This document shows positions 46,301 to 58,771 of a stretch of DNA of 64,000 nucleotides, piece after piece. The notes under the pieces are model-generated. The model was not told where the DNA came from. It ran no database searches and was given only the letters and a program-made list of their open reading frames with translations. Every line of letters starts with the position of its first letter. Position 1 is the stretch's first letter. Made by a program: the position numbers and the translations under genes. The DNA comes from Malus domestica (lineage: Eukaryota > Streptophyta > Magnoliopsida > Rosales > Rosaceae): positions 54,040,501-54,104,500 of the forward strand of contig NC_091675.1 of the NCBI RefSeq assembly GCF_042453785.1. The letters run 5' to 3'.

Positions 46301-47870
46301 AGTTTCCGATTTCCGGTGGGATTTCGCCAGAAAGCAAATTTCTGCGAAGATCAAGCTTTAGTACTTGATGGAGTTGGCCTATTGAAGGTGGGATTGGACC
46401 GGAGAATTGATTTCTGCTAAGTAGGAGGATTTGGAGGGAAGAGAAATTTGAAAGCGAAAATGGTAGAGGACCGGATAGGAGATTGTCCGACAGATTAAGC
46501 TGGCCTAATTTCGCTGGCTGCGACGAGCTATTAGCATTCTCCGACAACATGCCAGACAGGTAATTGTTTTGCAACTCTGCTAAATTCAGCAGAGGCAAAT
46601 AAATTAAGCCATTTGGTATGCTACCGTTTAGGTAATTCTGCCCCAACCTCACTCTAGTGAGACTAGAACATGTCCCCAAGCCTTGAGGGATTGGACCGAA
46701 AAGAAAGTTTTTCAAGAGAATTAGTATTCTTAGCTGATTGGATGAACACAAGTTTGGTGGGATTTTGCCGGTGAGCTTGTTCGAGGACAAATCGAGCAGT
46801 TGAAGCTTCCCGTTCTGGCCAAGTTTCTGCGGGATGATCCCGGTGAAGTTGTTCATCCACAGCCCGAGTGTTTCCAAATTAGGCAAGTCTGCGACGTAGT
46901 CTGGAATCGAGCCATGCAATCTGTTCATGAAGAGGTTGAAAAGCTTGAGCTGTTTGAGAGTGGAAAACTCAAATGGGATTTCACCAGTAAGTGCATTGTT
47001 GGAGAGATCAAGATTGACCAAGTTTGTCAAGTTGCCTAGATGCCTTGGAATTGAACCTGAAAGAAGATTGATGTGCAAGTAAAGGGTGTCGAGTGCCTTC
47101 AAATTCCCCAGCTCGCGGGGAATTCGCCCGTCCAGTTCGCAGCTCGAGAGATCCATGTGAACCATATTGACCAATTTTCCAAACTCCTTTGGAATCCCAC
47201 CTTCAAAAACATTGTAATATCCCAAGTAAAGCTCTCTCAAGTTAGTGAGGTTGCCCAACTCGCCCGGAATTTCGCCAATGAGATCATTGCCGGCAAGTGA
47301 CAAGTACTCCAAGCTGACTAAATTGCCATAAGATTTTGGGATTTTCCCACTGAAAAAATTGCCTCCAAGTTCCAAGAACCTGAGCTTGTTCAAGCTCAAA
47401 ATCCCAAGTGGAAGAGGAGCAGTGAAGTTGTTGTTATAAGCATCAAACACTTCCAAATTGGCAATGCCTGAGTAGTTCCAATCCAGTCCTCCACTGAATT
47501 GGTTGTTGGATATGTTGAGGAACTGAAGGCTTGTGAGATTGGCAATGGCAATGCTGCCAGTGAAGTTGTTTCCTGCAAGAGAAAGGTCGGTGAGGCGGTC
47601 GAGGCCTGAAATCAGTGGAGATACAGAGCCGGATATACTGAAATCTGTTAAGTCCACTGCAACAACTCTTCCTCTATTGCACCGAACTCCGACCCACGAA
47701 CAAACTGATCGTGGAGACGAAGAATTCCAAGTGCTTAAGGCCGGTTCGGGGAAATGGAAGCCTTGCTTGAGAGTGACTAAAACATGAAAATCACTGACCA
47801 AGGAAGAAGCAAAACAAGATGTGCCAACAAGAGAGAAAAATGTCAAGACAATAAAGGGGAAGACCATCAT
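43338..47870 (-). CDS. BAM3: BAM3-like LRR receptor kinase
   Basis: Two exons, 47870-45296 and 43762-43338 (minus), join through a split GAG codon (GYIAPEYAY) into 999 residues; the intron is 1,533 bp. The protein has a signal peptide (about 1-21), an N-cap with CSWVGVRC, about 20 leucine-rich repeats, one membrane span ([16 protein letters not shown], near 640-660) and a cytosolic RD kinase. Kinase marks are complete: [11 protein letters not shown], the VAIK-like [28 protein letters not shown] and APEYAY. The length and intron position (inside the activation segment) match the CLAVATA1/BARELY ANY MERISTEM class, closest in my memory to BAM3, the receptor for CLE45-type peptides acting in protophloem. 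The C-tail is Ser-rich. The gene looks intact. Confidence 0.9.
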
Positions 47871-48240
47871 GCATGTGTGTTATTGTTTCCTGGAAAATAG
47901 TCAAGAAAATAGGTGTTGGAAGTATTCAAAGAGAAGATGGAGGGATTTAAGCGTTTGAGATTTTCCGATAAAGGACAGGAAAGTAGGAGGAATCTGAGAA
48001 AAATGAAGTGAGTATGGGGTTAAGGAATCAAACATCTTCTTTCACACAGAGTCTTCAAATACAAGGAAGAAGCTAAGCCTTTGCTTTTCTCCTTTTTGTC
48101 TCTTTATTTTCTGTTCTTTTTCTCTTCTTTCAGAGAAGAGAGGAAGAAGATTGAAATTCTGCTAAGCTATGAGCCTTCTTCAGTCAAAGCAAAGATGGAA
48201 AAAGCAGGAAGAAAAAAGGAGAGAAGAAGGTTTGTTGAAA
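47871..48240 (-). promoter_or_regulatory. Leader and proximal promoter of the BAM3-like gene
   Basis: The leader (minus sense) runs upstream from 47870. CT-rich blocks at about 48100-48140 are typical of plant leaders. No TATA position is assigned with confidence. Confidence 0.4.
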
Positions 48241-50656
48241 ACTTTTTTTATTTTTGAGAAAAAAAAGAAAAAAAGAAAAGAGAACCAATGAAATATAAGA
48301 GCCGTTGGATAACAAATTTAAAGTTAATATTTGGGAAGGAAAGGAAAAGTTCATGAGATGATGCTCTCGCTTTCTTTATTATATGACAAAAATGCCCTTT
48401 AGCTTTAATCAAAGGGCATGGATGTGCCATGCTAGCTCTTTATTGCTTTGAATGAGAGTACTGGTGATGGAGCTGCATTTTCAATTCAATCATTGAAAAT
48501 GGTAACATTATCTTGAAGCTTTTGGCAAGCGACTGTATTTTTCAAAATCTATATGATGATGTAGTTGTGGGAAAGAAAAAAGAAAGGTGATAGGGGAAAA
48601 AATATGCCTCAAAGATGCAATGTGTGATTGAAAATCGAGGTTATAGCAGTGAAGAAATACGTACAAATAAAATCAATTATGAGTTTTTAATCAACAATGA
48701 AAGAGTGAGAGGAAACTAAATCATGGTTTTATACATAAGTTATTGAATGTTTAGTACAAGAATGTTTGCATAAATAACTTTCGTATGATTTCCACAAAGC
48801 AATTGATATAGTACAGCTAGGTAGCATCTTTTGTTCTTCATGATCATGTCATAAAATTTATGTTTGCAGGAATTGTAAAGAAAGCATATAAACACTTACT
48901 CGATCGATCATGCATGGAGGACCCATCAAAGAGTAAATATAATACATATGATAGCAACCATGCATGCTTGCCTCATCATGTCATGACAATCTGTAAGCAT
49001 CACAGTGTCCATGCTTCATCAATCTGTAGGCATAATTGCACATAGATAATTTTCTTAATAATGTATGTGATTCAATATCTTAGTGAATATGGTGTTGGAT
49101 TCTACCTATGTGTTCCGGATTTAAGGTTTTCCCATTTTTTAAATGATTGTAATAGTATTTCAAACCCCACCCCCAACAATAATAATTAAAAAATAAAATA
49201 AAAAACACCATAACAACTATAAGTCGAGCCTTAGAAAAACAGTTTATTAAAATAAATAAAAACTAAACAGAAAAAACAAAAATAGGGAGTGGTAATTTCC
49301 CATATGTAGAGTAATATATAAGTCGAGAGTCTTTTGATCATTCTTGAGTTGGAAACATGTGCCTGCTGCAACATGTACAGTGGATGGTAAGAAGTAAAAG
49401 ATGATGATTATTAATATATGATTACTATGTTTGTTTGAATGATCAATATATAATTACGTTTGTTTTGTGAATATATAGGCTGCATGGAATAAGGAACCAG
49501 TGCAGTGGAAGCTTTTACTGTGCAATGCAGCACCAGCAGCTTTATTCCCTTCGATCTCCTTCCTTGCCCTACACAGCCGGCCAGCCGGGGCCAACTCTCT
49601 ATGTACAATGTAAGATCGATGGCGGTAGTATATTTAAGTATTTCTTAGAAGATGGAACACTGTTAAAGAGAGGGCTCAAAAGTAAAAGCAGATATATAGA
49701 CATGCTTAATCTGCTTTTTGATCTTCCACTTCAAAAGAAAAGCAAATTAAAGAAGAAAGAAAAGAGAAAAAAAAATATCCATGACCCCCCCACCCTTCTC
49801 CGAATTCACACGGAAAAGAGCGCTCTTGTGTTAACTTGAACAAACTCTCTCTCTCTCTCTAAAGAAAAATCCATGACCCTTCATACATGGGAAAGAGTGC
49901 TCTTGTAGCAACAAGAACTCTCACACACTCTCTCTCTCACACACATATACAAAGTGGTAGGGTTTTGTCATGCAAATGCAAGTACTGTAGTGGTTGGCTT
50001 GGATCCACTATGATACTCCCATGGCAAGAAAGGAGTAACTGGGTGGAAGAGTGTGCTCTTTTTGAGGTGTCTCAATCTGTCTTATTGAAAGGCAGGCCTG
50101 CCATTTTTAAGGGTCACTGTCTTTGTGGCCTTGGCTAATAACCCCAATGTGGTCACTCACTGTGCTGCTTAGTAATAGCATAATTGGGATACGAGTCTCA
50201 AGTAGTTAGTTAAACCCCAAGAGGGAACGTACTTCAACTTTGTCTAAACATTTCTATTTTATGTGACTTATGCAAACAGCCAAGAGAAGGATTGGATTGG
50301 TAATCAAAGATTTACACAATATTGAGATACTATTTTGTGATCAGTCGCGCCTTCGTATGCAACAAGTTCTAGTCCACAGGACCATTAGTTATCATATCGG
50401 GTGAATCACATTTGTTAAATTATGTCATATATGGTATGAGGTATTATTTTGGAGGAGAACTCCAGAATCCAAAGAGTGTGAGAGTCAAAGAAATGTTTCA
50501 CGTCATAAATTTATATAAAAGCCTTATAAGTTATATGAATTAAGTCATTTTTTCGTATTGCCACTTAGTTTTTAGGTGGAAACTCAACTTCAATCATGGT
50601 GTTAAAGAATGTTTATTCACATGCTGAATCTGAATCCCAATGGCTAAATGATCTTA
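48241..50656. other. Intergenic DNA, no supported gene
   Basis: It contains CT microsatellites near 49845-49860 and 49925-49940. Near 50490-50600, text such as AAAGCCTTATAAGTTATATG and GGTGGAAACTCAACTTCA resembles a decayed TRIM LTR. Short open frames (about 48860, 49525 and 49887) show no family signal and are not called. Confidence 0.4.
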
Positions 50657-50661
50657 ACAAA

Positions 50662-50891
50662 TGTAAACTAAGAAGAAGAGAATCACAGATAGTAGTCTTA
50701 GAGAGAAGTCAGAGAAAGAGATTTATAGAGAGAGAAAGATATTTCTATTTCTTTTCTTAATCACCAAGCTATTACACTATAAGAGTATATATACTACACC
50801 CTACTTACATTTGCATATTCTTAACAACTATAACTAACTCTCTTAATCTGTTTACAAGTGTCACAATCCTATGTGTACATTATCTCTAACA
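50662..50891 (-). repeat. 3' LTR of the copia element
   Basis: This LTR of 230 bp is identical to 55699-55928 as read. In minus sense it begins TGTTAGAGATAATG and ends TTAGTTTACA. The polyprotein stop codon lies in its first six bases (TGTTAG). TATA-like ACTATAAGAGTATATATAC lies mid-repeat on the plus strand. Confidence 0.95.
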
Positions 50892-53299
50892 TCCCCCCTC
50901 AAACTCATGCATGGGAGAAGAACCAAGCATGAGATTGGTACAATGAGTCCGAAAGAGAGGAGCACTAAGACCTTTGGTAAGGATATCGGCAAACTGCTCT
51001 CCGGAAGATACAAACTGCACAAGTAACTTCTTTTGAGCAATCCGTTCACGAACAAAATGAACATCAATTTCAATATGCTTGGTCCGTTGATGTTGAACGG
51101 GATTGAACGAAAGAGCAATGGCGGACAGGTTATCACAGAAAAGCACAGGAGCACAAGACAGAGGAATGTGGAGAAATGTAAGAAGTTGCTGAATCCAATC
51201 AAGTTCAGCAGCAGTGGAGGACATGGCTCGATATTCGGCTTCAGTTGACGAACGAGAAACTGTTTGTTGTTTCTTAGAAGACCACGAGATGGGATTGGAG
51301 CCCAAGAAAACAACGAACCCAGTTGTAGAGCGCCTGTCATTCGGATCACCAGCCCAGTCGGCATCACTAAAAGCTTTGAGACCAACTTCACCAGCAGTAT
51401 AAGTAATGCCAGAAGACAAGGTGCCTTTCAAATAACGCAGAATGCGTTTGACAGCAGTGAAGTGAGACACCATAGGGTTTTGCAGAAATTGAGATACTTG
51501 ATGGACTGAGAATGCAATGTCATGACGAGTGAAAGTGAGGTACTGCAGGGCACCAACGATACTCCTGTATGTACCAGGTTCTGAAAATGGAACTCCATCA
51601 TCCTTCAGTAAACGATTATAAGGTAAGCATGGAGTGTCACAAGGTTTGCAATCACGCATTTCAGTCTTGTGTAACAAGTCTTGAATGTACTTGGTTTGTG
51701 ATAAAAACATCCCAGTTGCTGTGCAGGATATTTGAATGCCCAAAAAATAATGAAGTGTGCCCAAATCCTTGATGTCAAACTCAGTAGTAAGGGACTGGAT
51801 GACATGTTGTATAGCAGCTGTAGCATTCCCTGTTAAGATAATGTCATCCACGTAAAGCAGTAAAATCACTATCTCAGAACCAACATGCTTCACAAATAGA
51901 GACGAATCAGAATAGGTGGAGATGAACCCGAGAGAAGGAAGAAAAGCTGTGAATCTCTCATTCCATGCCCGGGGGGCTTGCTTCAATCCATACAGAGATT
52001 TATGTAACTTGCAAACAAAATGAGGATGCACAGGGTCTGCAAAACCAGGAGGTTGTGCCATGTAAACCTCCTCCTGCAGTATGCCATGCAAAAATGCATT
52101 CTTGACATCAAGTTGCCGTAGAGACCAATGAAACTGAGCAGCTAAGGCCAGGACAAGCCTTACTGTGGTAGGCTTAACCACTGGACTGAATGTCTCCCAA
52201 TAGTCTAATCCTTCCTCTTGACTGAAGCCCTTTGCAACTAAGCGAGCTTTATGTCTTGCAATAGAACCATCCGAGTTCTTCTTTATTTTAAAGATCCATT
52301 TACAGCCGACTAAGTTTTTCTGAGAGGGCAGAGATACAAGAGACCAAGTACCTTGAGAGTGCAGGGCAGCAATCTCTTCCTTCATAGCAGCCAACCACAC
52401 AGAGGATTTCATAGCAGTCTTATAAGAAACTGGCTCAATGAGAGACATATCAACATCTCCAGATGGCGCTAAAGAACTGAAAAACACCTTGGGTTTGACT
52501 ATACCATTTTTACTCCTGGTCTGCATAGGATGCATATTCAATGGTGCAATAGGTAACACCACTTGTAACCGATCGGGGCTGAACTCATGATCCACAGGGA
52601 GAGAAGGAGTAGTACTTGATGAAGCAGTAATGGAGGAATAAGAAGGTAAGGAGGAGAATGGAGGTGAAGCAACCATATGTGGAGAATGAACAGCAACACT
52701 AGAGTCAGGGGATGGAGGGACATGTGGAGAGGTTGAGGAAGAAACCGGAGGAAGAGGCACCACCAAAACATTCTGATGGTTAGGAACAGGTGTAAAAGAT
52801 GAAGGTGAATAAGGGACATGGGCCACACTATTTTGTTTGGACAATTGAAGAAGACTAAGATAAGGATATTCAGTCTCATTAAAGATAACATGTCTGGAGA
52901 TAAAGAACTTGGCTTTGGACACCTCATAACAAATATAACCTTTATATTGGGAAGCATACCCCAGAAAAACACACTTGGTGGTCTTAGCTTGAAGTTTGGA
53001 AGTGTTGTAGGGTCTAAGTAAAGGATAGCAAGAACAACCAAAGACACGGAGGTGAGTAATGACAGGATTTTGACCATACAAAACTTGAAAAGGAGATTGA
53101 TTCTGTAAAACTGGAGTTGGCATCCTATTGATTAAGTAAATTGCTGTTTGACAAGCAAAGGTCCAGAATTGAGAAGGCAGTGTGGCATGTTGTAACAAAG
53201 TGACAGTAGTTTCAATGATATGCCTATGTTTCCTCTCAGCTAATCCATTCTGTTCAGGTGTATAGGGACAAGATTTATGATGTACAATACCTTTAGATT
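50886..53299 (-). CDS. copia polyprotein, distal part: integrase C-terminus, reverse transcriptase, RNase H
   Basis: This frame is open from the frameshift near 53330 down to the stop at 50886 and encodes about 770-800 residues. It opens in the integrase core end and the conserved FGCSCYPLLRPYN block. Then come a variable Ser/Pro linker, the reverse transcriptase (WIFKIKKNSDGSIARHKARL, LDVKNAFLHG, and the YVDDIILTG catalytic site near 51850) and RNase H (SDADWAGDPNDRRSTTGF, SSTEAEYRAM, DNLSAIAL). It ends EFEGGC with the stop overlapping the LTR. It has no start codon of its own and was translated as the continuation of the upstream frame. All key catalytic motifs are present. Confidence 0.93.
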
Positions 53300-55435
53300 T
53301 CAGAAAAGTGTAGAGCTTAGTACTAATATATTCACCCCCCCATCAGTTTGTAGTATTTTCACAGAAGTAGAGAATTGAGTGGAGACAAATGCACAAAAGG
53401 TAACAAAAACATCAGTGAAATCAGATTTATTGGATAAGGGAAACAACCAACAAAACCGAGTGCACTCATCAATGAGAGTAACATAGTATTTATAGCCATC
53501 AATGGATGTACATGGTGCAGGACCCCAAAGGTCACTGTGAACAATTTGAAATGGTATGACAGACTTGACATGAGTGGAAGGAAATGGTAACTGTGTGAAT
53601 TTGCCCTTGAGACAACTTTGACACATATGAGAGACAACATCCTGATTACATGGAATATTTGCTTGTTTAAGAAGTAAAGAAACTACATTATTGGATGGAT
53701 GTCCGAACCTAGTATGCCATAGGCTGGAACCAACAAGATGTCCAAGAAAAGCAACATGTGAAGAATGAGAAGGTAGGAAGCTAGTAGAGAGTGAGTGGAT
53801 AGGATAGAGTCCATTACTGCACGGGCCCTTGTACATGATTCTCCCTGTGACCTTGTCCTGAATCCAGAAGTAAAATGCATCAAAGATTAGCCAGCAATTG
53901 TTGTCCAAACACAACTTATGAACTGACAATAAATTCTGTGTCAATTTAGGAACATAGAGAATGGAATTTAATGTGATAGGATTTTTAGAAGTGTTAAGAA
54001 TAGAACTGCCAATGTGAGAAACTCGCAAACCTTCACCATTGGCAGTTTGAACAACTTCATTGCTTGGATATGGAGAAGCTAAGGACAAATTGTTAAGATC
54101 AGCTGTCATATGTGTAGTAGCACCGGAATCTGTCAACCAGACTTGTGGTGATTGAGAAGGAGATGCCACAGAGCCCATATGAGAAGATGGTGATGTGGGA
54201 GAAAATACAGTATTCATAGCTTGCAGGGAAGAGGGGTGAGAGCCATGCAACACCGGAGGCACATTGTAAGAGTATCCCTGCATTGGAGTACCTGCCCGTT
54301 GAGAATACTGAGGTCCCATATAGGAAGGCCCTTTTTCATTGTAAAAACAATACCAAGTTGTATGATTGAACTTGCCACAGATTTGACACTGTTGGCGATC
54401 AGAAGACTTATTGTAACAATAAGGAGCAGTGTGACCTTCAGCATTACACAATTGACAAGTCGGCAATAGAGGTGCGGAGGGCGACGAACCAAGAACACCA
54501 GGAGTAGGTGTAGGGAAGACATGGGTTTGTGTATGATACATTGGCCGAGGAGTGTAGTATCGCTGACCTCCATTGAACTTGCCCTTCCCTTTGTTCTTGT
54601 GAACATACGGCTTGAAACCTCCTGAAACACCATAGGATTGACCCCCAGTATGATGAAAGGAATGACCACCGCCAGAGTTAAATGCCTGATTAGAACCTTT
54701 GTGCACAGTGGATGAGTTATTATTGACAACCATCGCAGACAGAAAAGGAACATGAGAATGACTATCAACAATTTCTTCTTCAGCAAGGAGTTGAGTCCGA
54801 AACTCTTTCATAGTCATAACACTTTCTCGGCCTCGAACAACCGTGCGGAATGTATTATACTCTGGAGGCAAACCATTAAGAGCCAAAATTATAATGTCTT
54901 CATCATCAAGAAACACACTAGCAGCAGACAAATAATCCCTTGCTTCTTTGATCTTCTGTAAATACCGAGTGACCGAATCGGACCCCTTTTTAATGGTTTG
55001 AAGATTTGACTTCATCTGAAAAATACTTGTCTTGGAAACAGTAGAAAACTGTTCCTTAAGCCGAGTCCACAACTCCCTAGAACTAGCACTACCAATTGCA
55101 CATGACATAGCTACTGGGGACAAGGTGGCAGTAACAAGCTGCATAAGTGCCCGATCATGTAATTTCCAAACAGTATATTCATCTGTTTCTAAACCAGAGG
55201 AGGAAGTAGCAGAATTAACTCCAGAATCACCAGAATTAGGAGCAAACCGAGCAGGACAGGGTGTTGAACCATCAACAAACCCCATGATTCCATTACTTTC
55301 CAGTAACAATTGCATTTGGAAATGCCAATTAAGATAATTCGAATCATCAAGCTTAACATTGATAGATGTTGAAAGAGTAGAAATGAGAGCAGTAATAGGC
55401 GACTGAAGGAGTTGTAATTGAGATGCAGACACCAT
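53300..55435 (-). CDS. copia polyprotein, proximal part: gag, protease, integrase N-terminus (frameshifted)
   Basis: This is 711 residues from ATG 55435. Residues about 25-230 are a copia-type gag. Two CCHC-like knuckles follow (CQLCNAEGHTAPYC at 327-340; CQICGKFNHTTWYC at 350-363). The protease site is DSGATTHM at about 436. A GAG-pre-integrase domain with a His/Cys zinc site (HTRFGHPSN...CQSC, about 590-625) and the integrase core (VHSDLWGP, QTDGG) come next. The frame leaves the integrase right after TDGG at a run of seven G (minus sense, 53335-53341), and stops 12 codons later. The downstream domain continues in the frame one base away, so a one-base loss in the run is the simplest explanation. 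The copy may therefore depend on other copies for its enzymes. Confidence 0.93.
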   Translation of the reverse strand: MVSASQLQLLQSPITALISTLSTSINVKLDDSNYLNWHFQMQLLLESNGIMGFVDGSTPCPARFAPNSGDSGVNSATSSSGLETDEYTVWKLHDRALMQLVTATLSPVAMSCAIGSASSRELWTRLKEQFSTVSKTSIFQMKSNLQTIKKGSDSVTRYLQKIKEARDYLSAASVFLDDEDIIILALNGLPPEYNTFRTVVRGRESVMTMKEFRTQLLAEEEIVDSHSHVPFLSAMVVNNNSSTVHKGSNQAFNSGGGHSFHHTGGQSYGVSGGFKPYVHKNKGKGKFNGGQRYYTPRPMYHTQTHVFPTPTPGVLGSSPSAPLLPTCQLCNAEGHTAPYCYNKSSDRQQCQICGKFNHTTWYCFYNEKGPSYMGPQYSQRAGTPMQGYSYNVPPVLHGSHPSSLQAMNTVFSPTSPSSHMGSVASPSQSPQVWLTDSGATTHMTADLNNLSLASPYPSNEVVQTANGEGLRVSHIGSSILNTSKNPITLNSILYVPKLTQNLLSVHKLCLDNNCWLIFDAFYFWIQDKVTGRIMYKGPCSNGLYPIHSLSTSFLPSHSSHVAFLGHLVGSSLWHTRFGHPSNNVVSLLLKQANIPCNQDVVSHMCQSCLKGKFTQLPFPSTHVKSVIPFQIVHSDLWGPAPCTSIDGYKYYVTLIDECTRFCWLFPLSNKSDFTDVFVTFCAFVSTQFSTSVKILQTDGGVNILVLSSTLF

Positions 55436-55698
55436 TTATGCAGAAAGAAGATAGAAATCCAAGAGAGGAAATATCACAAACACCTGGTGTGCACACTCTG
55501 GAAACACCAATGCAAGAAGAACAAGAAACACCAAGAACCTTAGAAATCACAGAAGGAGAAGAAGAATACCAGAAGGCGTCCAAGCATACAGAAATGAAGC
55601 GACGTCAAGGACGAGAAAGAATCACAGAGTGAGAAGATGAGCGGAAGCAGCCGAAGGATCGAAGAAAACAGCAAGAGCGAAAATGGCGATTGATACCA

Positions 55699-55928
55699 TG
55701 TAAACTAAGAAGAAGAGAATCACAGATAGTAGTCTTAGAGAGAAGTCAGAGAAAGAGATTTATAGAGAGAGAAAGATATTTCTATTTCTTTTCTTAATCA
55801 CCAAGCTATTACACTATAAGAGTATATATACTACACCCTACTTACATTTGCATATTCTTAACAACTATAACTAACTCTCTTAATCTGTTTACAAGTGTCA
55901 CAATCCTATGTGTACATTATCTCTAACA
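55699..55928 (-). repeat. 5' LTR of the copia element
   Basis: This LTR of 230 bp is identical to 50662-50891. It would drive transcription toward lower coordinates, that is, toward the upstream side of the BAM3-like gene. Confidence 0.95.
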
Positions 55929-55933
55929 ACAAA

Positions 55934-58085
55934 CACCGAAGTGTTGGACATAATTTTGCATGATACAAGTAACTATAGCCTAGAAAGAAGCAGGCATTTC
56001 TCAAAGTCATGCAATTAAAATTGTCTGTCTGTGAGCCTCTCGCAAATTCATCAATCGTGATAGAGTAGGTAAGAATGTGAATAAATGTTACACATCAAAA
56101 ATTTACAAAATTTTGCAAGGGCCTATAAGAAGTTGGGTGATCTATTACCAATTGGGTTTTGGTTGGATCATCAAAGAAGTTTGTTACTAAGTTGATTAAG
56201 GACATTCACTCTTGCACAGAAGGTCTCAACTTCAGTTCTCCTCTCCCGCAAATCACTTGTGTAAAAATTAAAAAGTAAAGAGAAAAAAAAATATAGAATG
56301 AGAAATAATCAAATGTGAGTATCTACAATCACGTGTTTATTTTTCACCTAATTTCTTAATTAGGTGTGGTCAATTATGTATAAATTTTTTTTTTCGTATT
56401 AGGTGTAACAAATTATATATAAACATATTTTTTCCTCTCTTGAGAATAGAGATAAATAGATGGTTAATTAGTTTTGCTATACAAATAATAAGCAAACAAT
56501 GTGGGACTGCAAAGTTTTTGATAATTGAGTTCACATTGCACTACCAAATTGCCCAAAAGAGAGAACCATATTCTCCTCTCCTTTTGGCAATTTTTTCTCA
56601 CTAGCGATTCGAGCTAAAAGGATTTACATATGTTCTATACTATATCGACTTTAAAAATTAAATAAACTGTTAATTTTTCAAGCAAAGCGATTCCTTCGAA
56701 TATATTGTAAAATATGTGTAGAAAATATATTGTAAAAAAACTCACGAATAAGCAAAACAGATAGCCAAAGGTAGAGACAGAGTGAGAGTAAAGAGATACC
56801 ACTTACGTGGTTCGACAGCGTCACTTTGTATCCATGTTCATGGGAAGGGAAGATTGCAAGTAATTTCTGCAATCTCAATCTCACAACTATATACAATATA
56901 CAGAACCAATTGATATACTTCAAAATAATCTCTACTAATTAATGAAACCCTCTTTGTCAACCAAAAGAGGGTGAAAAGACAACTTAGTCTTCTATCCTAC
57001 AAAAAAATGATGGGCAATAATGTAATTTCACATGTTCAAATTTTACTATTTTTTATTGAAGCCTCACCTACATGTGATGTTAAACTACCTCCAATATTTA
57101 AAAAAATTAAACAAAAATTAAACAAAAAACCAAAAACAAAAACCTCCCACTCCCCCACGTTCTCTCTCTCCCTCTCTCCTTCTCATTTTCTAAAAAACTG
57201 TGTTCATACACACAAAATGTGTAGACAAATGCTAGTTAATTAATAAAGAAAAGGAGATTAAGAAGATCAATAATGCAATTTGATATTATTGTTTACACAA
57301 TCTCTAATATATGTCTTATCATTTTATAGATGGCTCACATGTATTAAAAAAGGTATTGCTATCCACACACCATTTTTCATTTCACACACACCTTTATCAA
57401 TTTACAGTCGTCAGATCAAATGAATTGAAGAAGATCAATAACAAAAATTAACGAAGATGTGTGAAATATAAAAATAAGTGTGTAAAAAATAAAAATAAAT
57501 ATGTAAATAGCATTGTCCTTAGTATAAAAAATGATGTCACTCTCATATTTCATAAATTGCCAACAAACGATCTCAAAAAGTAATAAAATATAAAGAGTAA
57601 ATGGATTAGGGGAACTGAAGGAGGACAACCATACAAACTGGTGCCAAATGGGATTAAACAAGGTTGTACAAGAAAGACAACATGATTACAAATTCACGTA
57701 TGAAATCAATGTTGAGACGGAAAGAACATTATTGTCCTTTGACTAGGAGGTAACCCTATTTATAAAAGGCATATATATGGCATCAATATTTGACGCCGCA
57801 ACCCTTTAATTCGATTAGAAACGCCTTTGGCGATGCCCCAAAGAGCTTTGCTTTCCCCAAAAGATAGGGGTTTGAGTTTTACTTAAAGGACAAAGAGATC
57901 ATCCTTGTAAATAAGGCGGCAAATAAAAGGTGTCCTTGTAATTTAATGGATAAAGAGAATAAAGAGAAAAGAGAGACATTGTGCTATACCTCTCTTTCAA
58001 CGTTAATTATGATGCATTTTGAAGGATAAAAACATTATGCTTCACATGAATGACAAGAAAGAATTAATGCATATGATATGGATAT
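55934..58085. other. AT-rich intergenic DNA
   Basis: No gene was seen. A weak TRIM-like segment (GGGCCTATAAGAAGTTGGGT, then ACCAATTGGGTTTTGGT) lies near 56115-56175. CT-rich and A-rich simple sequence occurs near 57120-57190. Confidence 0.4.
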
Positions 58086-58524
58086 TGTTAACGTGAATAT
58101 CTGGTTGACCCAGTCCACTCTTGCTATGTCACCGTTGGATGGAAGACTCGTTGACTGAGGATCGCCGTTGGATGTATTACTTGTTGATTGAGGACTAGAT
58201 CACCGTTGAATAAGAAACCCTTTGGCACGTGATAGACCATCTCTTCTATGGTCTGCTCAGTGGTTAGTTCTTCTAGAGTGTTCAGCCATCTTCCAGAATG
58301 ACAACCTCCCCCAAGGGGTCAGCTCTTCCCAAGTGTTTAGCCCTCTTTGGGAATGACCACCACTTGAATGAAGGTCATTTGACTATTTAACAAAAGACTA
58401 GATTTTTGTTAGTCTTTAGATATTTATCTAATGGATAGGAAGCTGCCTATAAAAGAAAGGCATAAGCACCAAGAAAACGACGATCACACATTCTCCACTA
58501 GACCTCCCTCTCTATGTATATCGT

Positions 58525-58729
58525 TAGGGATGACAATTTTAACCGTTAAAACCGATAACCGTTGATAACTACCTGAAAGAATAAGATTTGGGTATGAAAA
58601 TTCGGGTATATTTTGGATATGGAAAAAAACCATGAATAATATTCGGTTATGGTTTTGGATATGGTTATAGGGTCCCCAATCCATATCCGTCCCTGAATCC
58701 GAACCGAATTATATATAATATAATTGTAT

Positions 58730-58771
<42 letters not shown>

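Larger units (their letters stand above)
50662..55928 (-). mobile_element. Full-length Ty1/copia retrotransposon with identical LTRs and ACAAA duplication
   Basis: Two 230-bp LTRs (50662-50891 and 55699-55928) read the same base for base, start and end TG...CA in either sense, and are flanked by ACAAA at 50657-50661 and 55929-55933. In element (minus) orientation, a primer site TGGTATCAATCGCC follows the 5' LTR, matching initiator tRNA-Met for its first 8 bases. A GAGGGGGGA polypurine tract precedes the 3' LTR. Domain order gag, protease, integrase, reverse transcriptase, RNase H defines copia. Identical LTRs imply a very recent insertion. One frameshift divides the coding region. Confidence 0.97.

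Noticed and set aside
45441..47787. Several plus-strand open frames of 60-130 codons
   Set aside because: They lie antisense to the receptor kinase exon and show no family signal.
49525..50138. Possible small genes (104 and 83 codons)
   Set aside because: There is no recognisable domain, the composition is repeat-like with CT microsatellites beside them, and no splice context supports them.
53300..53345. Programmed frameshift in the copia polyprotein
   Set aside because: It lies in a plain G homopolymer inside the integrase core, where a frameshift has no known role; a one-base loss or sequencing error is simpler.
51033..55337. Plus-strand and alternate minus-strand frames in the copia element
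   Set aside because: They are shadows of the gag-pol frames.
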